A stretch of 64,000 bases of DNA from Ranitomeya variabilis (taxonomy: Eukaryota > Chordata > Amphibia > Anura > Dendrobatidae), in assembly GCF_051348905.1 (NCBI RefSeq), contig NC_135235.1:560243261-560307260 (forward strand), written 5' to 3'. A program made the translations under genes and the position numbers. Positions 55,093-64,000 of this stretch are shown one piece after another; positions within the stretch are counted from its first letter, which is position 1, and each line of letters begins with the position of its first letter. The notes under the pieces are model-generated. The model had not been told where the DNA came from. It was given only the letters and a program-made list of their open reading frames with translations, and ran no database searches.

Positions 55093-56403
55093 ATGAATTT
55101 CGTGAAGAATACGATTCGTATGACCGTGGACCCAAGCAACTCGAGGAAGAACACCGTTGTTTTCATCATTCGGGATGTTATTGAGGGAAAAGCTGGAGCA
55201 AGACGAACGGAAATTTTCAGCTGCAATGAGTTTCCTCGTCAAGGTAATTATGACGTTACCTTTGTGGATCAGAATGTTTGCCTGAATGTCTATGAGTGGC
55301 TTCGAAACAACGCTGATGATCCTATTCTTGAAGGAGTTGCTTGGATACCCTTGTTTGGACTGCAGGAAAAGGAGGTAACTGTCACAGTGTATAACCCCTT
55401 TACAGATCCTGCGTTGTTACAGAGCTTTCTCTCTCAATACTGTGACTATGTGAAAATAGGAGAGCGGCAGGTCAATATTTTGGGAATTTTCAACTGTAAA
55501 TATATTTACCGTGTAAAGTTGAGAAGGGACCCTGACTGTGTGGGGGGTTTCAGACACCCTCCTGCAAACTTTTCTGTGGCAGGTCATAGAGGTTTTTTGA
55601 CCTACCCAGGACAGCCTCGGTTTTGTAGGAAATGCTTTTCCTTTGGGCACATACAGGCGGAGTGCAACAAAGGACAGTGCTGCCGTAACTGTAAGAAAGA
55701 GGGGCATACTGCTAATCAATGCCCTTCGCCTAAGACCTGTGATGTGTGTGGTAGTGGTGACCACATGTACAAAGACTGTCCCAAGAGTGCACCTAGGCGG
55801 TCGGACAAGGAGCAAATGGAGGAAGAGTTGGATAGGAGGGAAAGGGCAAGAGTTGCAAAAGAACTTGCAAGGATCGAGAGGGAGGAAGAAGGGGGGAGGA
55901 GGCGGAGTGCAAGTAGAGCCACACCCCCTCCAGATCCAGAGAGTGTGAGTCTGAGGCCGAGATATACGGCAGAGAAAGAGGAGAAAAAGGAGGAAAAGAA
56001 GAAGAAAAAGAAGGAAAAGGAGTGGAGGAGGGAAGAGCAGGAGTTTTGGAAGGCAGCTGCAGAGGTGGAGGCGCAGTTTCCTGAAATGGAGGTGCAGTTG
56101 CCTGAAATGATGGCCTTTAGTGAGGCAATGGACGCCGCGGAGAGCGATGCGCAAATTTCTGAGGTTGATAGCCCTGAGCACTTGTCTAACCCTGAACATA
56201 TTGAAGAGTTTGTTTCAGATGACGGTAGAGATGCAAAGAAGAGCCGGCAGGAGAATGATGGAGACAGCGAGGAGGTGGAGAGCAGTGCTCCTCTGAGAAA
56301 GACTGGTCCTGCGAGAAGGAGGAGTGAGGGTGGTGAGATCAGTGGGTCAGACACTTGCTGTTCAATTCAGATGGTGGAGGAGGATAGTGGTGATGCTGGA
56401 TAG
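55093..56403 (+). CDS. Keno-like ORF1 nucleic-acid-binding protein, 436 aa
   Basis: An N-terminal domain (about 1-175, with the VYNPF block) precedes three CCHC knuckles (CRKCFSFGHIQAEC, CRNCKKEGHTANQC, CDVCGSGDHMYKDC; about residues 179-237). A highly charged KEEKKEEKKKK-type helix and an acidic tail follow. ATG 55093 (MNFVKNTIR) aligns with the MAAVKNTVR start of LINE B; an in-frame ATG lies at 55015. The frame is open throughout. It would coat element RNA. Confidence 0.88.
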   Translation: MNFVKNTIRMTVDPSNSRKNTVVFIIRDVIEGKAGARRTEIFSCNEFPRQGNYDVTFVDQNVCLNVYEWLRNNADDPILEGVAWIPLFGLQEKEVTVTVYNPFTDPALLQSFLSQYCDYVKIGERQVNILGIFNCKYIYRVKLRRDPDCVGGFRHPPANFSVAGHRGFLTYPGQPRFCRKCFSFGHIQAECNKGQCCRNCKKEGHTANQCPSPKTCDVCGSGDHMYKDCPKSAPRRSDKEQMEEELDRRERARVAKELARIEREEEGGRRRSASRATPPPDPESVSLRPRYTAEKEEKKEEKKKKKKEKEWRREEQEFWKAAAEVEAQFPEMEVQLPEMMAFSEAMDAAESDAQISEVDSPEHLSNPEHIEEFVSDDGRDAKKSRQENDGDSEEVESSAPLRKTGPARRRSEGGEISGSDTCCSIQMVEEDSGDAG

Positions 56404-56514
56404 TGTTGCCATATAGTGCACTAAATGTGTTGTTGTTTTTTTCTCTTGTGAGCTTTGGCTTAGGCCAAAGGCTTTTCATTTTTGAGTATTTAGCTGAAGT
56501 GTGTTTTTTGTAAT

Positions 56515-58649
56515 ATGGGGTTTACTATAATTTCACAAAATGTTAGAGTCTTTAAAAGTAACGTTAGGAGAGCTGCAATTTTTGAGTTTTTGGCTATGCA
56601 AAATGCATCTATTTTTTGTCTACAGGAATGTGGGGTAGTGGATGGTGTGAAAGGGGATGAATGGTCTTATGGTGCGTCTGTGTGGTCAGGGAGTGCATGC
56701 AATAAGAATGATGGGGTGGGAATTTTAGTTAAAGGGAGAGAAGTGGCTTTGAGTGACTATCTGGTGATTGAGGTAGGGAGGTGTATTTTGGCTAATTTTG
56801 AGTATAGGAATGTAAAGTTTTGTGTTATAAATATTTATGCGCCAGTTGATAAAAATGAGCGTAAAGCCTTATTTGAAAAAGTCAAGCTTTTTGTTCCAGG
56901 GAGGATGCCTGTAGTGATTGTGGGGGATATGAATTGTGATATGGGGAAAGTGAATGTGGATGTGTCAGGGAAAGCTTTGTTGGAGTTAGTGAGTGATTTT
57001 GATTTGTGTGATATGCAGCGTGTGTGTAATGTGAGTCCTGTGTTTAATACTTTTTTTTCTGAGAGTGGAAGGGTGCAGTCTAGGTTGGATTATTGCTTTA
57101 TTTCAAAAAATATAATTGCTGTTGATTATAAGCAAGAAAATGTTTTGTTTTCTGATCATGTGTGTATGAAGTGTGAGTTGGATATAAAGGTTGATGGAGT
57201 GTTTGGAAAAGGGTTGTGGAAGTTAAATGTGAAGTTGTTAGAGAGTGAAGATGTGAGAAAGGAGTATGCAAGACGGTATGAAGGGTGGCGTAAGTGTAAA
57301 AATGGTTTTGGGAATGTTTGTGGTTGGTGGGATTGGGTGAAGAGACAAACAAAAATGTTCTTTAGAAGTTTAGGGTATAAGTTTGCAGCTATTAAAAGAG
57401 AGAATTTTGTTAGGTTGAATGCACGTTTGAGTGTATTGTATAAGTTGAGGGAAGGAGGGATGGAGGTGGAAGAGGAAATATTACAGGTGAAAAAGGAAAT
57501 TAATGATTTTTTGTTAGAGAAAGGGAAGAGTATAGTTTTTAGAGCAAAAGTTGACAAAATGGAACATGATGAGAAATGTTCACGTTTTTTCTTTAAAAAG
57601 GTGTTTGGGAAGAAACAGAGTATGAGTGTGCTGAATGGGGAGGATGGAAGAGAAGTGAGTGGTGAGGATATGTGTGAAGAGGTGGCTAAGTTTTATGAGG
57701 AGTTGTATGCAGTGAAGTGGAGGGATGAGGGTTTGGAGAGTGAGGTGTTAGGTATGTTAGAGGGTAAGTTGACTGAGACGGAAAGGGAGAGTGTGATGTG
57801 TGAGGTGACTAGTGATGAGGTGTGGAAGGTAATAAATAGTATGGCGCTAAATAAGAAGACGCCAGGGGAGGATGGTCTCCCAGTAGAGTATTATCGAGTA
57901 ATGTGGGATGTAATTGGTAATGATTTTGTGGATGTATGTAAGTATATGTGGGCAAATATGGAGGTGGCAGAGAGTATGCGTGCGGGAATGGTTGTATTGA
58001 TACCTAAAAAGGGGGATTTGAGGAGTTTGAGAAATTGGAGGCCGATAACATTATTAAATTGTGATTACAAAATCTATGCAAAGTTAATGGCAAATAGGAT
58101 GCGTGATGTGATAGAGAGTGGAGTGTGATTGGGGATGAACAGTGTTGTGCGGTACCTGGGAGGCATATACATGATTGTGTGTGTATGCTGAGAGATTGTT
58201 TGTGGGACTGTATGGGGCGAAAGAAGAGTGTGTTTTTGTTGAGTTTAGATTTTGAGAAGGCGTATGATAGATTATCGCATGGGTTTTTGTTTAGTGTGTT
58301 GTTAAGAATGGGTTTTCCTGCTGATTTTGTTGGGAGAGTGAGGAGTTTATATAAGGATATTTACAGTTGTGTTTTGATGAATGGTTATGTGGGAAGGAGA
58401 GTGAATGTCTTTTTGGGGGTGCGACAGGGGTGTCCTTTATCCCCTGTGGCCTTTATTTGTGCAAATGAACCTTTGCTTTGTATGCTGAGGAAAGATAAGG
58501 TGGTTAGGGTGTGCAAGTGCCAGGTGGAGGGGGTTGGCAGTGGAAAGTCAGTGGTTATATGGATGATGTGTGTGTATTGTGCGATTCAGAATGTTCGGTG
58601 AGGCGGGTGAAGTTATTAGTGTCCTTTTTTTGTGGTGCGTCAGCATTTA
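56515..58649 (+). pseudogene. LINE C ORF2: endonuclease and partial reverse transcriptase
   Basis: The endonuclease (MGFTIISQNVRVFKS, LQECGV, INIYAPVDKNE, VGDMNCD, SRLDYCF, SDHVCM) and the start of the reverse transcriptase (LLNCDYKIYAKLMAN) are in one open frame to about 58110. The frame then shifts, continuing with AVPGRHIHD, LDFEKAYDRLSHG and GVRQGCPLSPV. It shifts again just before the YMDDVCVLCDS catalytic box near 58556. The rest is missing. The first 537 residues are undamaged, so decay is recent. Confidence 0.88.
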
Positions 58650-59045
58650 AAGGGAACCTGTCACCCCGTTTTTTGAAGATGAGCTAAAAATAGCGTTAAA
58701 TAGGGGCAGAGCTGGGCGTTACATTAGTGTCTTTGTGTGCCTTTATTACCCACCTATGCTGCCGAAATACCTTTGTAAAGTCGCTGTTTTCTGTTGTCAC
58801 TCACGCTGGTCTGGTCCTATGGGCGTGGTGACAGCGCTGTTTCTCCCCCAGAATCCTGCTCATCATTATGTTGGTGGCGTAGTGGTGTGCGCATGTCCAA
58901 AAGGCGAATCCACTGCCCAGGTGATGAAAAACAGCGCGATCTGCGCTATTCAGCCGTTTACCGGTGGGCGCGGCCATCTTTCCTGTGGCCGCGCGTGCGC
59001 AGATGGAGCGCTCTGCTGCCCGGGGCTTCAGGAAGATAGATCCCT
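58650..59045. repeat. Unclassified interspersed repeat
   Basis: It begins AGGGAACCTGTCACC next to TTAA. Many AGCGC-type motifs follow. No opposite end is found, so the class is open. Confidence 0.35.
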
Positions 59046-59049
59046 TACT

Positions 59050-59394
59050 ATCCTCTGTCTATCTAGTGAAGACTGGCCTCCTTTGCTAATACCTGTTTCA
59101 TTCCTGTGTTTGTGACTTTCCTCTTAACTCACCATCAATATTTGTGGGGGCTGCCTTTTCCTTTGGGGAATTTCTCTGAGGCAAGGTAAGGCTTATTTTC
59201 CTATCTTTAGGGGTAGTTAGCTCTTAGGCTGTGAAGAGGCGTCTAGGGAGAGTTAGGTACGCTCCACGGCTATTTCTAGTGTTTGTGTGATAGGATTAGT
59301 GTTACGGCAGAGCTCCCACTCCCCAGAGCTTGTCCCGATTTCCAGTTTAACCATCAGGTCATTCTGGGTGCACCTAACCACCAGGCCCATAACA
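59050..59394 (+). repeat. Chromovirus-type LTR fragment (3' part)
   Basis: It follows the order of the LTR at 6558-7288: TCTAGTGAAG, TGTGGGGGCTGCC, TTTGGGGAATTTCTCTGAGG, GCGTCTAGGGAGAG, CAGAGCTTGTCC, and ends CATAACA. The 5' part is missing, and no internal region follows. Confidence 0.65.
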
Positions 59395-60020
59395 ACTCCC
59401 CCCCCCCCCCCCGGTTAAATCCAGTACTCCTGGACTGGGAAGAAAACAACAATACATGTCAGCAAAAAGACATACAATTTTGAAATGCAGTAACAATAAG
59501 CAAATTTGAACAGAGCTTCCCTTTATGGGAGGTGAGGACACTTGAATGTTACAAACATGGTTAAATACTTTAAATAACGTACTATAAATAACTTCTCTTA
59601 CCCAACCGGGTATTCTACTAAGTGCAAGTTTCTGAACAATAATTTAACATTGCCTTTAAGGACGTACACACTGAATCCACCAAAGACCTTCTTATAAAAC
59701 ACTGTAAGGCTAATCAACTTTTCCTTCATTTTCCACCTTTACATCTGCAGGACCGCCTGTCTATCTGCCCCAGGCCTACTGCCTCTCGTTCTGTTGCAGG
59801 ACCGCCCCTTTCCGCCCGGGCCTTCTGCCTTTCTGCTACTATACACAGTATAGAACGTATCATCCATCTCTCAGTTCAAGATCACTGAGCCATCTCTGTA
59901 TGGCTCCTAGGAGAACTCACCGACTAACCCCGTACGGGTTGTAGCAGCAAAGAAACACATAAAAGGACGAACAGTTAACTATTTACATGTTCACAATATT
60001 AGGACATTTACTTGAACCAC

Positions 60021-61415
60021 TCAGGAGGCAGCACCGGCGGAGGCAACCCCTTTGGATATTGCCTGCCGCCTGGTACTGCGTAAGGGGGTTCGTTGTCCCA
60101 TCTGGGGGTCTGCGTACCCACTGTCTTCATTTCTGGGGCAGCAGGGGCACCGACCACCTGAGGAGGCGCCTCCTTGGCCACGACGGTGGTTGAGGTGACG
60201 ATGCTGCAGGTAGTGGTTTTGACAATTGTTGCACGTTGGAGTGACCACGGTGGTCTTGGTGATGATCGTGGGCTGACCACAAGGGGGCACCTTCGCTACG
60301 GGGGACAGCTTCACCGGCACCTTAGTCGGGGGTGTCACGGGGTTTCGCTTCTTATGGACATTCAGGGCAAACCACCCCTTTTCCCCAAAATGCCAGGTGT
60401 AAGTGACTTCATCCCCCGGGTAGAGATCCCGGTCTGGATGGCCCTCTCTGAGATGAGACTCCACATCCCGCCGGTTGACGAAGACTTCGGGGTACAGGCC
60501 CGGCTCTTTTATAAAGCCCCAGCCTCCGCGGAGCTTGAAGGCGACGACGGTGCCCTGCCTGCGCGGGGCCTGATGAGCGGTGGGGTCTTTGTGGGCCCGG
60601 TCCTTGACGGCCAAGTCTTTTTGGTGGTAGGCCTCTAGTCCGGCCTCGTACGCCTTTTCCTTCTCCTCCCACTGCTGTTCCAGCTGGGCCTGGTATTCCT
60701 CCCAGCTCAGGGCCTGCACCATCTCCCCTTCCTGTGTCTTCACCCCGGGGAACCCCATGAGGTTGGATCCTGGGTTCACCCAGTGGCACACTGTGCGCTC
60801 CGCATGGACCTCACACAGCAGGGTAGTTGGTGGAATCGGGGCTTTCAGGAAGTGTTCCATACCCGTAGCCTCCTCCCATGGTAACAGGCGCTGGAGTCTA
60901 TGGGTCCCAGGGAGAGGGGGTGCCGCGACGGGGCCTATCAACAGACCCTCAGCCAGCGGGACAGGGTCGGCGGACTCACCAGTCGGTGTAGGCCCCTCCT
61001 CCTTGGTCGGCTCCCCTGGCGGTATGGTCGATGGGAACTTCGGCTGGAGTTCCGGCAGCGACGTAGGGTCAGACGTTGAAAGGTCCTCCACCGGCGCCTC
61101 CATCCGCAGCTGGAGGAGTTGTTCAATCAGGCCCTCCATTTCAATCTGCAGAAGGCCGGTCCCAATCGCGGAGAGCTGATCACTGTGCTCGTCCGGGTGG
61201 CTGGGGGAGTCCTCGGCTCCAACCCCGCATTCCTGGTCTGAGCGACTGGTCATGGCGTCCTCCACGTGGGCCGCTTCCTGGTCTTTTTCCCGCTCTCTCC
61301 TTCGTGGGCGGTTTCGTTTTCTCTGCCTCCGCCCACCATTGAGAATCAGGAGGCGGATCTCGGCTGCTGACGGACACGTCCTCAAGGTACAGAAATATTT
61401 AGACTGGGCGGCCAT
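60021..61415 (-). CDS. Cold-shock-domain protein of the LTR element, 464 aa
   Basis: Same layout as 45487-46854: a basic N-terminus (RRQRKRN), a variable acidic middle with length changes, the PWEEATGMEH and WVNPGSNLMGFPGV blocks, then a cold-shock domain at about residues 283-355 with GWGFI, VFVNRRDV, PGDEVTY and KGWFALNV. By eye the domain shows about ten differences over roughly 68 residues, while the 55-150 region is far more diverged. That contrast points to selection on the domain. The C-terminal tail differs from copy 1. The ORF is open throughout. Confidence 0.85.
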   Translation of the reverse strand: MAAQSKYFCTLRTCPSAAEIRLLILNGGRRQRKRNRPRRREREKDQEAAHVEDAMTSRSDQECGVGAEDSPSHPDEHSDQLSAIGTGLLQIEMEGLIEQLLQLRMEAPVEDLSTSDPTSLPELQPKFPSTIPPGEPTKEEGPTPTGESADPVPLAEGLLIGPVAAPPLPGTHRLQRLLPWEEATGMEHFLKAPIPPTTLLCEVHAERTVCHWVNPGSNLMGFPGVKTQEGEMVQALSWEEYQAQLEQQWEEKEKAYEAGLEAYHQKDLAVKDRAHKDPTAHQAPRRQGTVVAFKLRGGWGFIKEPGLYPEVFVNRRDVESHLREGHPDRDLYPGDEVTYTWHFGEKGWFALNVHKKRNPVTPPTKVPVKLSPVAKVPPCGQPTIITKTTVVTPTCNNCQNHYLQHRHLNHRRGQGGASSGGRCPCCPRNEDSGYADPQMGQRTPLRSTRRQAISKGVASAGAAS

Positions 61416-61626
61416 TGTCTTTCGCGCTCTTCAGCTGGTCCACGCCTACTCCACGCCCCTCTTCTCTTCCTGCGCTTTCCTCAGCACTGTAATGGCGGCT
61501 GGTTTTGGCGGCAAATGGCAATACACAGTCTAAGCAATAAGCCACAGTCCAAATATAATAAATCACAGTTCCAAGGCACACATGACCTGATTCTTCAGGC
61601 TTAAGTAGATCCTGTTCGTGACGCCA

Positions 61627-62755
61627 AGTTGTAGCGCCCCCACTGCCGCAGGGCCGAGGGGTACCCGGTACCGGGCCTCTGAGTCTCTGTCCTAGGGTTG
61701 TCACGGTGGCTAGACCCGGTCCGTGACCCTGCTGAGGGGCGCCCAATGAAAGGTGTGGGTGGTGATGATGTTATGGTGCGGTGCAGGTCGCAGTAAATAA
61801 CGAGGACACCAGGTTGTAGTCTCTTTACCTCTTTACTGAAGGCTTCAGGATCCTCAGTCCGGAATACGGTTAACCGGGCTGCACAAGTCCGGCCGGTCCG
61901 ATGGCACCTCCAGAGTTCCCTTTGCAGGTGGAAATCTGTGCCTACCTTCTAGCGCTTGTGTGTTGTGGTCCTCCCCTGCTGTGCTTACGGGATAGTCCCC
62001 ACAACTGTTGTGTCTGTTTCTGAAGTTCCCTCACAACTCGATTATGATGTTCTTCTTCGTCCCCCAGATATGGCTAGGATGCACCCGTATGACGGGTAGG
62101 CTCGGGGCTCTTCCTGGACCCTAGTGTCGCCCCTCTCCAGTTGTTGCCCCCTATGTCTTCTTAGGTGATTTGGGTGAGACAGCCCGCCTATAACTGACTG
62201 TCCTGCCATAGGTTTGAAGTTAGGCCTGGAGCTCTATACTTCCTCGGCGTTCCGGCCACCGGCTGCGCGCCTCAGTAGGATGTTGCCTCGTCTTACAGCA
62301 CGACTCCTACTGGTGTTTCTCCTTGTTGCGTTGATCTCGTTTCTCACTCAGCACAATAAACCTCGCTTCTTGTCCTTTCTTAGGGTACCGCCGCGATCAG
62401 GTGCAGGCGCGGTCCCATAACGTTCTCTCTGTTCGCTAGGCCTCTGTCAGGATCCCACCCCTGACAGGGACCCCCCTGAATCTTCCCCTGCAACACCCTC
62501 TGCCACAGGATGTTGCCTGGATCCAACCCAGTCAGCTTCTGACTAACTTCCTCTCTAACCCCCAGTTTTACCAGATTGTGAGGAGTGGCCTAATACATAG
62601 TGCCCTTAGCTCCCCCTGGAGGCCAGACTGTGAAGTGTATTGGTGTCTGTGATACCTGGTCAGGTGAACTCCTTCAGTGCCATCAGATGTACCATAGCCC
62701 CCCTTAGCGGCGGAGCATCAGTACTGCAACGACCAGGACTCTGGGGCGCTGCACC
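61627..62755 (-). repeat. LTR of CSD element copy 2
   Basis: On the minus strand it begins GGTGCAGCGCCCCAGAG and ends GGGGGCGCTACAACT, followed by TGGCGTCACGAACAGG. It is homologous to the LTRs at 44113 and 48093 with many differences. Confidence 0.88.
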
Positions 62756-63184
62756 AGTGTTCAGTAATCCTCCTTCATCTGCTGCTCGTATTACTTCCAT
62801 CTGCATTTGCTGGACATGTAAGCTGTTTCTGCTCTGCAAAACCTGAGACTATTAACCAGGCCTCCCTGGTTGAGCTAAGATATGATTTGAACTGCCTAAT
62901 AGCATATCTATCTGTGTCTGGACTAAGTCAAGGATCTATTCGTGTCAAGTTTCCTCAAGAATAACTGTGCTTCATAGACTTTCGGTTTGTTTGCATCTAC
63001 CTCTGAAGTTTCCTATTGACTGCTAAGCTGCGTTTATTATTTGCACCAAGTGTTGTGGACTTGAGTTTCTCTCTGCACCTGCTTGAATCACCGTGTGATA
63101 ATATAAACTTTACCACTTAAAAAAAACTGTGTCCTGTTGTCTTGTTCCACGCAAAGAGTCTCCTGAATTATCCCCTATAGTTAT
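62756..63184. other. Unassigned, possibly LTR-derived
   Basis: No gene. The stretch ending CCTATAGTTATTACA (about 63187) with an upstream AATATAAACTTTACC resembles an LTR end, but no partner is in the window. Confidence 0.3.
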
Positions 63185-64000
63185 TACACTTATTTCAAAT
63201 CGGGGAGAGTTCCAAATATGTCTTTCTCGTCTTTCCCCACCTGGTACAATAGCTGCTCCTCCCCCGCTTCCAAGGGTGTAAGTATAGCACTTAATAAGGG
63301 ACTCCCCTTCATGGTTGAAGATAGTCTGGCAGACTCGGAGGGCAGATACATCTTTATAAAAGGTCTACTGGCCAACACAAAAGTAACCTTAGCCAATTTA
63401 TATGCCCCTAAAACTAACCAGACACAATGGATACTCAAATCATTAGACACTTTACGGCTCTTCAAAGAGGGCCTACTGATCGTGGGTGGCGACTTAAATC
63501 TAACACTACAACCCAGTATAGACGCCTCTAGCGGCTCTTCCTCTATATCTCAAAAATCGAGACAAAACCTCCTAAATAAATTAAACTCTTTACAATTAAT
63601 AGATCCCTGGCGTAGCTTCTACCCCACTACGAAGGACTACTCCTTCTTCTCGCCCCCACATAACTCCTACCCCCATAGACTGTTTTCTTGTACAATCTCA
63701 AGCTCTACATTTAATCAAATCTTCTAGTATAGGTGTAATCACAGTCTCAGATCACGCCCCTGTTTTCATTGAAATTTTCATCACCACCCTACCTAGATCA
63801 ACCATGACCTGGAGGCTTAATGAATCACTGCTTGATAACCCAAAACATGTGAATAAACTAAAAACTACCATCTCTCAATTTTTCGACGAGAACATCAATA
63901 CTGGACAACTTACTCCTATCATATGGGAAACACACAAGGCTGTCCTCAGAGGTGAACTCATCTCTCTGTTTTTTAATATACGAGCTAAGTGAAATAAGGA
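63185..64000 (+). pseudogene. L1-type LINE ORF2 endonuclease fragment
   Basis: The reading SKGVSIALNKGLPF, LANLYAPKTNQTQ, VGGDLNLTLQPSIDAS, LIDPWRSFYP and DYSFFSPPHN is the apurinic-type endonuclease of L1-clade LINEs. It is 5' truncated: the first endonuclease strands are missing. The frame shifts near 63690-63725, after which VSDHAPVFIEIF and TMTWRLNESLL continue to the window edge. It is a different family from the Keno-like elements. Confidence 0.88.

Larger units (their letters stand above)
54853..58649 (+). mobile_element. Keno-like U2-specific LINE C, 3' truncated
   Basis: It starts directly after GTGTAGT in U2 copy 8. The leader shares GCTGAGAGGTGC with LINE B and a GGGGTACCCGG block with LINE A. 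ORF1 is open; ORF2 is open through the endonuclease and part of the reverse transcriptase. The sequence stops at TTAA near 58649, where an unrelated repeat begins. Confidence 0.9.
59394..62755 (-). mobile_element. CSD-bearing non-autonomous LTR element, copy 2, partial
   Basis: On the minus strand: an LTR of about 1.13 kb (61627-62755), the same primer-binding-like sequence, a 464-aa ORF, a non-coding part and a G-rich polypurine tract (complement at 59398-59412). The outer LTR is absent and its place is taken by the LTR fragment ending at 59394. The LTR and ORF are clearly diverged from copy 1, so this is a separate and older lineage of the family. Confidence 0.85.

Overview
The window is repeat-dense vertebrate DNA with no recognisable host protein-coding gene. 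It fits a large amphibian genome, most likely a frog. The grounds are a tandem U2 snRNA gene array, U2-specific Tx1-clade (Keno-like) LINEs, a DIRS element, Ty3/Gypsy chromoviruses and many hairpin-rich MITEs. The species cannot be fixed from sequence alone, and every family name rests on motif recognition by eye.

Layout. 85-2600: a satellite of about 15 monomers with a nearly invariant 176-bp period. 3236-4789: a foldback element whose arms hold a GC-rich minisatellite that switches strand in the middle. 5086-5788: a Harbinger-type MITE. 6238-12337: a second MITE of that type, split by a whole-looking chromovirus (6558-12262) with identical 731-bp LTRs. 13441-18778: a broken DIRS retroelement with a tyrosine recombinase.

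The core, 18872-54852, is an array of about 1065-bp units, each holding one U2 snRNA gene followed by a perfect 3' box. Nine U2 copies can be traced. Copy 0 is split by a second chromovirus on the minus strand. Copies 1-4 are uninterrupted. A 5.6-kb TTAA-flanked element sits in the spacer between copies 3 and 4. Copy 5 is split by a related 4.3-kb TTAA element. Copies 6, 7 and 8 are each cut at the branch-site-recognition sequence by Keno-like LINEs. Copies 0-5 all carry a 3-nt insertion at exactly the LINE target and a changed U6-pairing region. Copies 6-8, the ones hit, still carry the canonical sequence up to the break. So all canonical copies are LINE-occupied and all altered copies are LINE-free.

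The LINE in copy 7 contains a very young LTR element (44113-49254) with no gag or pol. Its single long ORF carries a cold-shock domain. A divergent second copy on the minus strand (59394-62755) keeps the same ORF open. This CSD-bearing non-autonomous LTR family is the best candidate for something undescribed. The right edge (63185-64000) is a fragment of an L1-type LINE endonuclease.

How the parts relate: the U2 array acts as a landing strip. Site-specific LINEs use the gene itself, TTAA elements use TTAA in a spacer and a gene, and LTR elements insert into genes or into earlier insertions. Uninterrupted array units give direct empty sites for several of these events.
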